NCBI GenBank assembly: GCA_021808105.1
Contig: JAKBCC010000029.1
Span: 1-37,255, forward strand
DNA from: Planctomycetota bacterium
Lineage (GTDB): Bacteria > Planctomycetota > Phycisphaerae > WQYP01
Direction of reading: 5' to 3'
Length of the DNA: 37,255 bases
Part shown: piece by piece, positions 1 to 8,516 of the stretch
Layout: every line of letters starts with the position of its first letter
How positions within the stretch are numbered: the stretch's first letter is position 1
Program-made: the position numbers and the translations under genes
The notes under the pieces: model-generated
What the model was told of the DNA's origin: nothing
Database searches by the model: none
The model's input: only the letters and a program-made list of their open reading frames with translations

Positions 1-249
1 CATCATGGGTGAGTCGCGCAAGGGATGGGTTAGCGCCAAGCCCACCAATACGGCTGGTAGAACAATAATGCCGGCCCAGGCGGCATTGCACAGCGTTGCC
101 AATACCGCCGGCATTTGCGATCCGGAAATTGCCGACATCACCAGCAAGGTGGTTATAAAGATGACCGGCAGTAACATCCAGCGCCGCAGATGATCGCCGC
201 CAGTGGACGCGGATGGGTGCGTTCGGCGGTAAGCAATACGTGGCTTCAT
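1..249 (-). CDS. Membrane protein of unknown family (N-terminal part only)
   Basis: The minus strand is open from an ATG at 249 to the window edge, so only about 83 N-terminal residues are visible. The protein starts MKPRIAYRRTHPS, has a short polar and basic N-terminus (about 30 residues), and then two strongly hydrophobic stretches (about residues 30-47 and 55-75) beginning LLPVIFITTLLVM and AAWAGIIVLPAVLV. It is therefore an integral membrane protein with the N-terminus probably in the cytoplasm (positive-inside rule). An in-frame TGA lies just upstream of the ATG, with TTG four codons before it as an alternative start; no clear ribosome site is seen. It lies downstream of mscL on the same strand. 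I do not recognise the family. The 3' end lies outside the window. Confidence 0.5.
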   Translation of the reverse strand, partial: MKPRIAYRRTHPSASTGGDHLRRWMLLPVIFITTLLVMSAISGSQMPAVLATLCNAAWAGIIVLPAVLVGLALTHPLRDSPMM

Positions 250-328
250 GACGCGACCCAACAGTCAGGGGGCATAGTGTCAATTCATCACCGGGCAACC
301 GAACGGCCGACAAGGCGATGGTACATCC

Positions 329-865
329 CTAAGCCGCCGCCGGCTGTTGGCTGCAACAGCTTTTGCATTTGGTAGCGGCTGCCGGGATGGTATCCAGGCA
401 GAACGCGCATGATTTTGTGGGTGGCGGTGGCGGAGCCGGTGGCGGCGGTGGCGGGGCCTTTACCAACATCTTAATGACGATGAAGCAGACCAGGCCGGTG
501 ATGACTAACGTCAGAAACGTGTTGGCCAGATCGCCGATGAGCAATTTCACCGGCTCCATGATGGCCATATGCGTTTTAGGGTCAAGAATCGGTTTGAACG
601 TCGTGGGATTGAGTTTTGGAACATGACCAATGGTAATACCCGCAGTGCGCCAGGAGCCGTTGGGCAGGAACAAATTGATAATCGGCATGATTAGGTCAGC
701 ATTAACTTTGCCCACAAACCCGCCAAAGGCACCGCCAATGATGACACCGATAGCCAGCGAGAGCGCATTGCCCTGAAACAGGAATTTTTTGAATTCATGG
801 TGGAATCCCAGGGTCTTTTCCTTCAGCGCCTTGTGATCCAGCAACTTTTTGGCGTCAAAATCCAT
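329..865 (-). CDS. mscL: Large-conductance mechanosensitive channel MscL with C-terminal zinc ribbon
   Basis: This is a homopentameric inner-membrane channel that opens under membrane tension and releases solutes on hypo-osmotic shock. The family signature is clear: an amphipathic N-terminus, then FKKFLFQGN and the glycine-rich first helix [17 protein letters not shown] (about residues 33-58), and a second helix [20 protein letters not shown] (about 112-134). The start at 865 is chosen because GGAG lies 9 nt upstream; a TTG six codons earlier (883) would overlap that site. After TM2 the usual C-terminal helical bundle is replaced by a proline-rich linker (138-149) and a zinc-ribbon-like tail with Cys153, Cys156, Cys167 and Cys170 (CxxC-x10-CxxC). 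The protein is 178 residues, longer than the 136-residue E. coli protein because of that tail and a longer periplasmic loop. Confidence 0.93.
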   Translation of the reverse strand: MDFDAKKLLDHKALKEKTLGFHHEFKKFLFQGNALSLAIGVIIGGAFGGFVGKVNADLIMPIINLFLPNGSWRTAGITIGHVPKLNPTTFKPILDPKTHMAIMEPVKLLIGDLANTFLTLVITGLVCFIVIKMLVKAPPPPPPAPPPPPTKSCAFCLDTIPAAATKCKSCCSQQPAAA

Positions 866-933
866 AACGTGCAACTCCGGCAACCCATCATCTAAACCGA
901 TGGGCGGTATTAGAAGGGATAGTTAACCGGGAA

Positions 934-1839
934 TCAAGTATCGATGAGTTTTGTTTTGGTTCGAAGTAAGGCGATAAACTGTTCCACCGGCTTGCTCCAA
1001 TGGCGACTTTTGACCCATAAAATGTGCAAGGATCTTTCAATGCGCCCGTCGGCAAGGTTTAAGGAAACAATACCGTTGGCGTTGGCTGCGGCACCAGAAT
1101 CACCGGCGGCCAACGCGGAAATGACGGCCACGCCGGCTCCTGCGGCCACCAGAGCCTTAATGGCCTCGGTACTGGCGAGTTCTAAAATCGGCTTGAGCGT
1201 TACCCCGCGTTTGGCGGCAGCGAGTTCCAGCACCGTGCGGGTGCCGGAACCGGGTTCCCGGATGATTAACGGTTCTCTGGCCAGCATTTCCAAGGTGATG
1301 CGCTTGCGTGTGGTCAAGGGATGATTCGTGGGAACAATGGGAACCAACTGATCTTTCCAGAAGACCCGGCTGGCCAATTCAGGATGGTCCACCGAGCCTT
1401 CGGTAAATCCAAGGTGCAGCGTGCCATCCAGCAAGGCTTGCTGAACTTCTGCAGTATTGGCAATACGCACGGAAAGTTGCACGCCGGGATGCGCCTGCCG
1501 ATACGCCGCCAGCAGCGGAGGCAGGAGATACGCACCGATGGTCGTGCTGGAACCAATGGCCAGGCGGCCTTGTTTAAGATCCCGTATGTCGGCCAGGGCA
1601 TGTTCGGTTTCTGAAAAGAGATCAGCAAGACGGCGCGCATACGGCACGAGGGTGACGCCCGCGTCCGTTAAAGCGATGCCGCGGGGTCGGCGATCCATAA
1701 GCCTTACCCCCAGCGACTTTTCCAATTGCGCCATCTGCATCGAAACCGCAGGCTGGCTGATGCCTTGAAGTTTAGCACCCGCGCTGAACCCGCCCGAATC
1801 AGCCACGGCCAGAAATGTCATTAATTGCTCATACGTCAT
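934..1839 (-). CDS. LysR-family transcriptional regulator (YeiE/CbbR-like)
   Basis: This is a cytoplasmic DNA-binding regulator of 301 residues, the normal LysR length. The N-terminal winged helix-turn-helix (about residues 1-60) reads MTYEQLMTFLAVADSGGFS followed by GISQPAVSMQMAQLEKSLG and LTDAG, the classic LysR pattern. The rest is a two-lobed effector-binding domain (about 90-295) starting GRLAIGSSTTIGAYLLPPLL. The subtype resembles CbbR/YeiE regulators, whose effector domain often begins with this STTIG-type motif. It is transcribed divergently from a YeiH-family membrane protein, the same arrangement as yeiE-yeiH in enterobacteria, so it probably controls that gene and itself from the shared 126-bp spacer. 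YeiE has been reported to respond to sulfite; whether this protein does is inference. There is no clear ribosome-binding site before the ATG. Confidence 0.9.
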   Translation of the reverse strand: MTYEQLMTFLAVADSGGFSAGAKLQGISQPAVSMQMAQLEKSLGVRLMDRRPRGIALTDAGVTLVPYARRLADLFSETEHALADIRDLKQGRLAIGSSTTIGAYLLPPLLAAYRQAHPGVQLSVRIANTAEVQQALLDGTLHLGFTEGSVDHPELASRVFWKDQLVPIVPTNHPLTTRKRITLEMLAREPLIIREPGSGTRTVLELAAAKRGVTLKPILELASTEAIKALVAAGAGVAVISALAAGDSGAAANANGIVSLNLADGRIERSLHILWVKSRHWSKPVEQFIALLRTKTKLIDT

Positions 1840-1965
1840 GGCATAACAATAACTGATGATTGATATTATAGCAATTTATTCGACTGATATACTGGCAAGG
1901 TCTATGATGGCACCGACTTGGAGGGATGTGCTTAGCCCTTGCACGATGATGGTTTCAGGAGTTTG
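1840..1965. promoter_or_regulatory. Divergent lysR/yeiH control region with putative LysR operator
   Basis: This is an AT-rich spacer between divergent genes. It contains an imperfect dyad ATAA (1849-1852) - N13 - TTAT (1866-1869), compatible with the T-N11-A class of LysR sites, and a possible -10 box TATACT (1888-1893) for the rightward gene without a well-spaced -35, as is common for activator-dependent promoters. AGGAG at 1957-1961 is the ribosome site for the YeiH-like gene. Confidence 0.4.
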
Positions 1966-3045
1966 ATGATGCCCCCGCTGGATGAAGAAGAACAGGCCAT
2001 TGCGTTAGATTTACAGACTTCGGCCGTCAGGCCCATGGATGCACTTCTGCGTTTGTTTGACGCGATTAATCGACCGGTATTTGTACTGGCCATCGTGTTT
2101 TGCCTGTCACCCTGGGCCTCAGCACCCATAGCCCTGGCGTTGGGCATGGCTCTGGCGTTGACCATCGGTACGCCGTGGCGCACCACGGCCCACAAGACCG
2201 CAAAACTCATGCTGCAGTTTTGTGTGGTGCTGCTGGGATTTACCATGAATCTCCATACCGTTCTGGCGGCCGGGGCGGCAGGGGCCTTGATGGCGGCAGC
2301 GAGTATCAGTGTGACCTTTCTGGCCGGATGGCTGCTGGGACGCTGGCTTAAAATTGATCCGCAGACATCATGGCTGATCAGTTCCGGCACAGCCATCTGC
2401 GGCGGATCAGCCATCGCCGCCGTGGCTACGGTGCTGGACGCCGGTGAAAGTCAGATGACGGTTTCAATGGGCACGGTATTTCTGCTCAATGCTGTCGCGT
2501 TATATTTATTTGTGCCCATCGGCCATGCGCTACATCTCACGCAGTATCAGTTTGGCGTGTGGGCAGGCATATCCATACATGATATTTCATCGGTCGTGGC
2601 GGCCTCATCACGTTACGGCCCCTCAGCTCTGACGACGGCAACAGCTGTGAAACTTTCGCGGGCATTATGGATTGTTCCGGTGTCCATGGTTTTTGGGTGG
2701 TATGCCGGACGCATTGCCCGCAGCGAGCCGGCGGCCTTGAAAAGCGAATCGATCGGCAATAAACCATCGGATGCGCCGGCTCGCAAGGCCAAAGTGCATG
2801 TGCCCTGGTTTATCGGGTTATTTCTGGCGGCGTCACTATCACGGAGTTTCATCCCGGCAATTGATCACGCGGCACCGGATATCAGCCATCTAAGTGAAAT
2901 CGGTTTAACGGTCACACTGTTTCTCATTGGCGCGGGGCTTTCGCGCGCTACGCTGAAAAAAGTCGGCATTCGGCCGATGGTTCAGGGCGTGCTGCTGTGG
3001 CTGCTGATGGGCGGCGGCACGCTAATGCTGATTTTGCTGCACTAA
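1966..3045 (+). CDS. yeiH: YeiH/UPF0324-family inner-membrane protein (putative sulfate/sulfite-type exporter)
   Basis: This is a polytopic inner-membrane protein of 359 residues with about ten hydrophobic segments. It carries the conserved motifs of the UPF0324 family (PF03601): GTAICGGSAIAA at about residues 141-152 and GVWAGISIHDISSVVAASS from about 197. The family is usually annotated as a putative sulfate exporter, but the substrate has little experimental support. Two adjacent ATGs (1966 and 1969) lie 4 and 7 nt after AGGAG, so 1969 is equally possible; an upstream in-frame TTG at 1939 has no ribosome site. It is divergent from a LysR regulator, matching the yeiE-yeiH pair. A role in export of a small oxyanion or organosulfonate under LysR control is inference. 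Confidence 0.88.
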   Translation: MMPPLDEEEQAIALDLQTSAVRPMDALLRLFDAINRPVFVLAIVFCLSPWASAPIALALGMALALTIGTPWRTTAHKTAKLMLQFCVVLLGFTMNLHTVLAAGAAGALMAAASISVTFLAGWLLGRWLKIDPQTSWLISSGTAICGGSAIAAVATVLDAGESQMTVSMGTVFLLNAVALYLFVPIGHALHLTQYQFGVWAGISIHDISSVVAASSRYGPSALTTATAVKLSRALWIVPVSMVFGWYAGRIARSEPAALKSESIGNKPSDAPARKAKVHVPWFIGLFLAASLSRSFIPAIDHAAPDISHLSEIGLTVTLFLIGAGLSRATLKKVGIRPMVQGVLLWLLMGGGTLMLILLH

Positions 3046-3051
3046 GGCCCA

Positions 3052-3150
3052 CCGGTGGATAAATCCACCGGCTAACATACACGCATACCGCACCGTGTCG
3101 GTGTTCTTAATTTATTTTGGCGTATGTTAGCCGGCACATTGAATTTGCCG
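3052..3150. repeat. REP/BIME-like double palindrome
   Basis: Two units face each other. The left unit is a perfect hairpin, CCGGTGGA (3052-3059) - TAAA - TCCACCGG (3064-3071). The right unit is a hairpin CCGGCA - loop - TGCCGG beginning at 3131. Between them lies an exact 13-bp inverted repeat: CCGGCTAACATAC (3068-3080) and GTATGTTAGCCGG (3122-3134). Each unit therefore reads GTATGTTAG followed at once by a GC-rich hairpin, which is the architecture of REP elements (a short foot sequence plus a stem-loop), paired head-to-head as in BIMEs. The left hairpin starts 6 nt after the yeiH stop and could also stabilise that 3' end. No transposase is nearby. Confidence 0.6.
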
Positions 3151-3319
3151 GGGGCGGCGGGCGTCGCAATTCCCGCGCCCGGGCGACGATGCGGCCCCAT
3201 TTTCGGGGGCGATGGCGGGCACAGCGAACAACAAACCACGATCGCAGCGCCGGCGGGGTCCGGGAAAATGGGACGCCGTTACCGTCGCCGCGCCCCGCCG
3301 TTCGGCTGCCGAAGGCGCG
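3135..3319. other. Non-coding GC-rich spacer between yeiH and rnr
   Basis: No convincing gene is present; the short reading frames here are low-complexity Arg/Gly/Pro translations on both strands. One further inverted pair is visible, CCCATTTTC (3196-3204) with GAAAATGGG (3264-3272), 9 bp exact and 59 nt apart, so the stretch could fold or be a decayed mobile fragment. I assign it no function. Confidence 0.4.
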
Positions 3320-3374
3320 TTGTCCCCAAAGACTTATAATGCGATATAATAGATCCATGGGTACTTTTATGGAG
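3320..3374 (+). promoter_or_regulatory. Promoter and ribosome site of rnr
   Basis: Two perfect TATAAT boxes lie 4 nt apart (3335-3340 and 3345-3350). TTGTCC at 3320-3325 could serve as -35 for the second, with a long 19-bp spacer. Transcription would begin near 3357, giving a very short leader with GGAG at 3371-3374, 6 nt before the TTG start codon. Confidence 0.5.
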
Positions 3375-3380
3375 TAAATA

Positions 3381-5882
3381 TTGTTAGACCCCCTTATTGG
3401 ACAAATTCTTGACGTACTGGCCGCCGCTGATGGCGGGCCGGTTTCGCTGCGCGATATGATGACGCGCCTGGACCTGGCCCCAAAACAACAGGAGCAACTT
3501 CATCATGCGTTAGATACGCTGATTACCGCGGATTGCGTGGTGCCAAAAGAGGATGGCCGGGCGATGGCGCTACCGGACATGAAGCAGCAGGCTGCGGGCG
3601 TTTTTCACGGGACCGGACGCGGATTCGGATTTGTTACGCCGCTGCGGCCCGACAAGCTTGGGGATTTATTTATCCCCCCTTCCGATACGCTGGACGCCAT
3701 CAGCGGCGATCTGGTGATTATCCGCATTGTTGCGATAGACAAGCAGGATTCTCGCGGGCGCAGCCGCACCGGGCGCGTGATCCGTATTTTACGGCGCGGC
3801 ACCAACCGCTGTGTGGGCACGTTGGCCCGGCAACTCAATGCGTGGGTGGTGATTCCGGATGGCTCGATTCTCAAGCAGCCGGTTTCCATACAGGACGCCT
3901 CCGCCAAATCTGCTTCAGAGGGTGACAAAGTAGTCGTGGAATTGCTGGAATTCCCGCGCGCGGGCAAACCTGCCGAAGGGGTCATAACCGAAGTAATTGG
4001 CCCGCACGGCGAGCCGGAAGTGGAACTGGCTTCCGTGATGAAGCAGTTCGATTTACCGATGGAATTTCCGCCGGAAGTACTGGAGCAGGCCGGAAAAGCC
4101 GCCCGCGATTTTGATACCGCATCACTGGAGGACAGAGAAGATATTAGCGATCTGGTAACGGTGACCATTGACCCCGACGATGCGCGCGATTTTGATGACG
4201 CCATCACCCTGCAACTGCTGGATCATAGTGAAGAAAAGCCGGTGGAGGATCTACTGGGTCCAGCCAAGCGCGATCAGCCCGGCACTGCGGTGTGGGAACT
4301 GGGTGTGCATATTGCCGATGTTTCACATTTTGTCGCCGTGGAAAGCCCGCTGGATTTAGAGGCCCGGAGACGCGGCAACAGTATTTATTTCCCGCGGCAC
4401 GTTATACCCATGCTGCCGGAGGTGCTGTCCAACGGCGTCTGTTCTTTGCAGGAAAATAAACCGCGCTTAACCAAGAGCGCTTTTATCCGCTACGACCGGC
4501 ATGGACATGTTGTTTCCACACGCTGCGCGAATACCATTATTCGGTCGCGCCGGCGCTTTACCTATACGCAGGCGCAGGCGATTATTGATGACGCCAGGGG
4601 ACAGGGGCGGCCCTACGCCAAGGGCCTGTTGGAATCGCCACCGGATCCGAATGTGCCGCAGGTTGCCGCACCGATACGCGACTTACTGGTGAACATGGAT
4701 CGTCTGGCGCGGGCCATTGAACAGCGGCGGCTGGATCAGGGAATGATCGTGCTGGATTTGCCGGAAGTGGAACTGGTGATGGACGGCACCGGTCGGGTTA
4801 TTGACGCCCATCCCGGCGACGATGCCTACACCCATAAAATTATCGAAATGTTCATGGTGGAAGCCAATGAGGCCGTGGCGACATTTCTTACCAGCCGGAA
4901 GCTTAGCGTCCTAAGGCGGATTCACCCCGACCCCGACATGGACGCCAGTGAGAACGTGCGGCAATTTGTGCTTTCCACGGGACACAAGCTGCCGAAAAAA
5001 CTGGATCGCAATGTAATTCGCGAACTATTGGATTCCGTGCGCGGCACACCCCTGGCTTATGCGATCCATTTAAGCGTGCTTAAGACTTTCAGCACCGCAG
5101 AATATTCGCCTCTGGAACAGGGCCATTATGCGTTAGCCAGTGCGAATTATGCCCACTTTACCTCCCCGATTCGGCGCTATGCCGATCTGGTCATTCATCG
5201 TCTGCTGGATAGCGTCCTGACCGGCACGCGAAAAAAGACCGCGCGCGGCAAAAAATACCCCGTTAAGCCTGCGGCGACCGTTAGCACGGAAATTAACGCC
5301 CTGATGCCCATAACACTGGGCAATGTGCCGGACTACAACGCCCTGGTGCGCCTGGCGCGGCATTTGTCCTTTACCGAACGCCGGGCACAGGATGCCGAGC
5401 GCGAATTGCGGGCGGTGAAAGTTCTGGATTTGCTTTCCCAGCATATCGGGGATGTCATTGACGGCGTGGTGACGGGCGTAAACAATTCCGGCGTATTTGT
5501 GCAATCCACCCGATTCCTGGTGGAGGGGCAGATACGCATGAATGATCTGCCCCCGGATTACTGGATTTACGACCAGCGCACGGCGTGCCTGCGCGGCCAG
5601 CGTTCCGGGCGGCGAATCACGTTGGGTGATCTGGCCCGGGTACAAATTGTGGCGGTGAATATTTCCTCACGCCGCATGGAAGTGCGGCTGATTGAACACG
5701 GCTCAACGATTCACGGTGAAAAGCACCTGCGGAAAGTTGAACCCGCGCGTGCTCCCAAACCAGGAAAAATTCAGGAACCCGGCGACCGCACGCCTGAGCG
5801 ACGTAAGCATAAACACGGCAAAGAACCATCCAAGGATGGGAAACGCTCCAAACGCTTCGGCCGGCGAAGACGCGGACGGTAA
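3381..5882 (+). CDS. rnr: Ribonuclease R (RNB-family 3'-5' exoribonuclease)
   Basis: This is a cytoplasmic processive 3'-5' exoribonuclease that degrades structured RNA and takes part in mRNA turnover and rRNA quality control. Visible domain order: N-terminal winged helix (about residues 1-65), two cold-shock OB folds (about 70-235), the RNB catalytic domain with DPDDARDFDDAI at about 264-275 (acidic residues that bind the two Mg ions), HIADVSHFV, and YAHFTSPIRRYADLVIHRLL from about 590, an S1 domain (about 684-755; IGDVIDGVVTGVNNSGVFV) and a Lys/Arg-rich tail (about 775-833). At 833 residues the length fits RNase R rather than RNase II. The start is TTG, supported by GGAG 6 nt upstream. It appears monocistronic, with its own promoter and a weak hairpin plus T-run after the stop. 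Confidence 0.95.
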   Translation: MLDPLIGQILDVLAAADGGPVSLRDMMTRLDLAPKQQEQLHHALDTLITADCVVPKEDGRAMALPDMKQQAAGVFHGTGRGFGFVTPLRPDKLGDLFIPPSDTLDAISGDLVIIRIVAIDKQDSRGRSRTGRVIRILRRGTNRCVGTLARQLNAWVVIPDGSILKQPVSIQDASAKSASEGDKVVVELLEFPRAGKPAEGVITEVIGPHGEPEVELASVMKQFDLPMEFPPEVLEQAGKAARDFDTASLEDREDISDLVTVTIDPDDARDFDDAITLQLLDHSEEKPVEDLLGPAKRDQPGTAVWELGVHIADVSHFVAVESPLDLEARRRGNSIYFPRHVIPMLPEVLSNGVCSLQENKPRLTKSAFIRYDRHGHVVSTRCANTIIRSRRRFTYTQAQAIIDDARGQGRPYAKGLLESPPDPNVPQVAAPIRDLLVNMDRLARAIEQRRLDQGMIVLDLPEVELVMDGTGRVIDAHPGDDAYTHKIIEMFMVEANEAVATFLTSRKLSVLRRIHPDPDMDASENVRQFVLSTGHKLPKKLDRNVIRELLDSVRGTPLAYAIHLSVLKTFSTAEYSPLEQGHYALASANYAHFTSPIRRYADLVIHRLLDSVLTGTRKKTARGKKYPVKPAATVSTEINALMPITLGNVPDYNALVRLARHLSFTERRAQDAERELRAVKVLDLLSQHIGDVIDGVVTGVNNSGVFVQSTRFLVEGQIRMNDLPPDYWIYDQRTACLRGQRSGRRITLGDLARVQIVAVNISSRRMEVRLIEHGSTIHGEKHLRKVEPARAPKPGKIQEPGDRTPERRKHKHGKEPSKDGKRSKRFGRRRRGR

Positions 5883-5931
5883 ATAACAGTACCAAGACAT
5901 TTCCCGATTTGTGCCGCAGTCTCACCGGACG

Positions 5932-5950
5932 ACCCGGCAAGTCGGGTTTT
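5932..5950 (+). terminator. Weak candidate terminator after rnr
   Basis: A short stem ACCCG (5932-5936) / CGGGT (5943-5947) with a 6-nt loop runs directly into TTTT, 50 nt after the rnr stop. The stem is only 5 bp, so termination efficiency is doubtful. Confidence 0.35.
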
Positions 5951-6051
5951 GGGGAAGCTATTCGGGACGCGTTCCTCTGCGGCCCGCGCGGCAATAAGGT
6001 ATTACCGCAGCTTTCCCAAATAGGTTGCATTTTGCACATGGGATTCTGATC

Positions 6052-7251
6052 ATGAAATCCGCATCGCGCAGGACATTATTAAACATTCTTTATCGAAGCT
6101 GCTGCCGAAATAATCAATCGGCAACAGGTGCACCGCTGGAAGCGACGCGCGTGGTCGTGATCCGGTTTGATGAAATCGGAGATCTGATTCTTACGCTGCC
6201 GTTTCTGCGGGAATTGAGACGGTCCCTGCCCAAGGCTCGCATTGCGCTGGTAATCCGCCCGGCTCTGGTGAATCTGGTGGAATTATGCCCCTATGTTGAT
6301 AGCGTCGTTGCCTTTGCCCCCAAATTTGGCTTTCGGCCCGGACGATTAAAAGCTCTTTTTGACCTGCGGCGGCAGGTGACAACTGCGCTTGGCGCACCGC
6401 CGCAGCTTGGAATTCTGCCGCGGTTTGATGCCGACTTCAGCCGCGGCTTAATAGCTTTGCTGGCCACCGGCGCACAGCAGCGGACCGGCTTTTCCGAATC
6501 AGCGACGCCGGAAAAAGCACACGCCGATGCCGGCACGGACCGATTCCTGACGCATCCGGTTCAGCCCGAGGGTGCAGACATGCACGAAGTAAAACGCAAT
6601 TTGTCCTTGCTTACGGCGCTTGGTGCTGCGGTTGGCAGCGACCAGCTGCAGCTATTTCTATCTCCGGAAGATAAAAGAAAAGCGGATGCGTTATTAGCGA
6701 GCGGCACCGCCGGCACGGTGTGGATCGGACTGTGCGCCGGTGCCAGCACCGAGCGAAAAAGGTGGCCAATAGATCGCTACCTGGCCGTGGCGAAGTTTAT
6801 TGCAGACGATTATCCCAATGCTGCAATGGTGGTGGTCGGCGGCCCGGGAGATCGGGAAGTTGGGGAGCAAATGGTGCAACACCTTCGCGGGCGCGGCTTA
6901 AATGTTGCGGGGGCCTTAACCCTGCGGGAAACGGCGGCAGTTCTGGCGAAATGCGCACTTTACGTAGGAAATGATACGGGACCCATGCATATCGCGGCTG
7001 CCGTCGGGGTTCCTGTCGTCGCCGTTTATGCCGATCCAGCACCGCCATCACCTCCAAAACTTGCAGGTAACACCGAGAAAACTCCGGCACGTTTTGATCC
7101 ATGGGGCGTCCCTTCCCGGACCGTTACACCGGGCGGCGGCGCGGCAGCGGTTGCTGCCGCCCATGCTTCGACCGCAAGTGCAATTACTGCTGTGACGGTT
7201 GAACAGGTGATACAAGCCGTTAAGGAATTATTGCCGCGTATACCGTCCTAG
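6052..7251 (+). CDS. Glycosyltransferase family 9 (heptosyltransferase-like)
   Basis: This is a cytoplasmic or membrane-associated GT-B enzyme of the ADP-heptose:LPS heptosyltransferase family (GT9), adding a sugar, usually heptose, to a lipid-linked core oligosaccharide. N-terminal motif TRVVVIRFDEIGDLILTLP starts near residue 33 and carries the GDL(I/V)L(T/S)LP family hallmark. The C-terminal nucleotide-sugar half shows GLCAGASTERKRWP (about 226) and VGNDTGPMHIAAAVGVPVVAVY-type sequence from about 305 (the D-TGP-H motif). It has 399 residues from the ATG at 6052; an in-frame TTG at 6025 is possible and no strong ribosome site marks either. It sits at the edge of a glycan cluster and suggests an LPS-bearing outer membrane. 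The acceptor cannot be deduced. Confidence 0.88.
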   Translation: MKSASRRTLLNILYRSCCRNNQSATGAPLEATRVVVIRFDEIGDLILTLPFLRELRRSLPKARIALVIRPALVNLVELCPYVDSVVAFAPKFGFRPGRLKALFDLRRQVTTALGAPPQLGILPRFDADFSRGLIALLATGAQQRTGFSESATPEKAHADAGTDRFLTHPVQPEGADMHEVKRNLSLLTALGAAVGSDQLQLFLSPEDKRKADALLASGTAGTVWIGLCAGASTERKRWPIDRYLAVAKFIADDYPNAAMVVVGGPGDREVGEQMVQHLRGRGLNVAGALTLRETAAVLAKCALYVGNDTGPMHIAAAVGVPVVAVYADPAPPSPPKLAGNTEKTPARFDPWGVPSRTVTPGGGAAAVAAAHASTASAITAVTVEQVIQAVKELLPRIPS

Positions 7252-7312
7252 GCGATACGCAAGGCAACAGCGACTATATCGGTACGCCCATCGCCATGAT
7301 AATAAGACAGAA

Positions 7313-8251
7313 TCATCGGATCGGCCGGGCGGCAATATTCAGCGGCGAAATATCCGCTGGCGGCGGAAAGGTGGTTTGATCGCCGGCATCTTTATATGCC
7401 GTGAAGTCGTAGCGACATAACGAATTGAGATAATTCGTCAGCGATTCCAGGGAGTCACCAGCCGAGGCTACACACGCGCGATTCCACTCGAAAAACAAAT
7501 AGGGCTTGAAGCGCCGGATGAATTCCGCGGCTCCGGTGAACACGGATTTTTCATGGCCTTCCACATCGACCTTCAGCACAATTCGGTCGGCGCCGGATAT
7601 AGCGGGCATATCTGATAATGCATCATCGAGCTTAAAGCATGGCACATTCAGCGTCTTTATTTTTGATTTGTCGCTTCCGAATTCCTTCGCCAGATGATCC
7701 GAAAGTACGGACGATGAACCGGACTGTTCCGGCACGATATTAAGTTGAATGGTGCCGGCAGTGTCGCTGACGGCGGCGGAAAATATCCGCACATTGTCCA
7801 GATTATTAAGTGCGGCGGTCGCCGCCGCGAGTTGGGCCAACTGCGGGTTGGCTTCAAATCCGACCACTTGTCCTTTTCCGGAGATAAATTTTGCAATATT
7901 CGCCGCATACATACCTCCATTAGCACCGACATCAATGTAACAGGGGCGCGACGAGCCGTGAAACAACTGCCGCAGCAGCAGCAAATTGGCACCTTGCACA
8001 TCCGGCCATAGGGATAACGACAGACTGGTATGATCAAACGCATTGCCTACATAGCGGGTGTCACCCCATGTGCGTCCCCGGAAATAGGGTTTATTTCTAC
8101 TGAGAAACTTAAAGAGCTTGGTACTATTGGTACGGATGCCCTTTCGGCTTAACAGGGGCAAAAGAAATTGGCCGAGGGTGAATTTTAATTCCAATGCGGA
8201 AAGCTGCTCTTGATTATCCAGCAGGGCTTCCTGCAATTTCTGTAAGGGCAT
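7313..8251 (-). CDS. FkbM-family SAM-dependent methyltransferase
   Basis: This is a probable O-methyltransferase acting on a sugar or other small group of surface glycan, as many FkbM proteins do in polysaccharide loci. The Rossmann SAM-binding motif YIDVGANGGMYAANIAKFI lies at about residues 104-122, followed by VVGFEANP (the acidic residue that binds the ribose), and the FkbM hallmark VLKVDVEGHEKSVFTGA at about 226. The start at 8251 (312 residues) is chosen because GGAG lies 10 nt upstream; an upstream in-frame ATG at 8302 and the longer frame lack a ribosome site. The first about 90 residues precede the methyltransferase fold and have no recognised domain. It is convergent with the GT9 gene and divergent from the GT-C gene. 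Confidence 0.85.
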   Translation of the reverse strand: MPLQKLQEALLDNQEQLSALELKFTLGQFLLPLLSRKGIRTNSTKLFKFLSRNKPYFRGRTWGDTRYVGNAFDHTSLSLSLWPDVQGANLLLLRQLFHGSSRPCYIDVGANGGMYAANIAKFISGKGQVVGFEANPQLAQLAAATAALNNLDNVRIFSAAVSDTAGTIQLNIVPEQSGSSSVLSDHLAKEFGSDKSKIKTLNVPCFKLDDALSDMPAISGADRIVLKVDVEGHEKSVFTGAAEFIRRFKPYLFFEWNRACVASAGDSLESLTNYLNSLCRYDFTAYKDAGDQTTFPPPADISPLNIAARPIR

Positions 8252-8484
8252 GAAACATCTGCTCCGATTAACAGCATTTTCCGGACTTTTATAACAGCGC
8301 ATGGTAGTTGGCGCTCTTGCAACGGTCAAATCCCGCGTATGCCCCCGGGCACCCTATGACGGCCCTGACCATCATCGGTTCTTGGTCTGATTTTCAAATC
8401 GGCAATCGCATCTTAAATCATCCCGGTCATCCGCCAGCAAGCGAGCCGGCCCGAATCCGCCTGTTAGCAGCACCGACGCCGAGA

Positions 8485-8513
8485 TATAATAACTCCACCC
8501 ACGAATAGGAAGG
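8485..8513 (+). promoter_or_regulatory. -10 box and ribosome site of the GT-C gene
   Basis: TATAAT at 8485-8490 has no good -35 partner at the expected distance. AGGAAGG at 8507-8513 lies 3 nt before the ATG at 8517, a strong but close ribosome site. Confidence 0.4.
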
Positions 8514-8516
8514 TAA

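Noticed and set aside
3046..3140. Attenuator controlling rnr made from the competing CCGG hairpins
   Set aside because: The likely rnr promoter (3320-3350) lies downstream of these hairpins, so they would not be in the rnr transcript.
3107..3377. Overlapping reading frames of 70-86 codons on both strands between yeiH and rnr
   Set aside because: Low-complexity Arg/Gly/Pro translations of a GC-rich spacer, no ribosome site, overlapping the rnr promoter and the REP-like element.
3605..4207. Minus-strand frame of 200 codons inside rnr
   Set aside because: Serine/arginine-rich shadow of the RNase R coding sequence.
5617..6039. Minus-strand frame of 140 codons across the rnr end and spacer
   Set aside because: Mostly antisense to the RNase R tail, no family features and no promoter or ribosome site.
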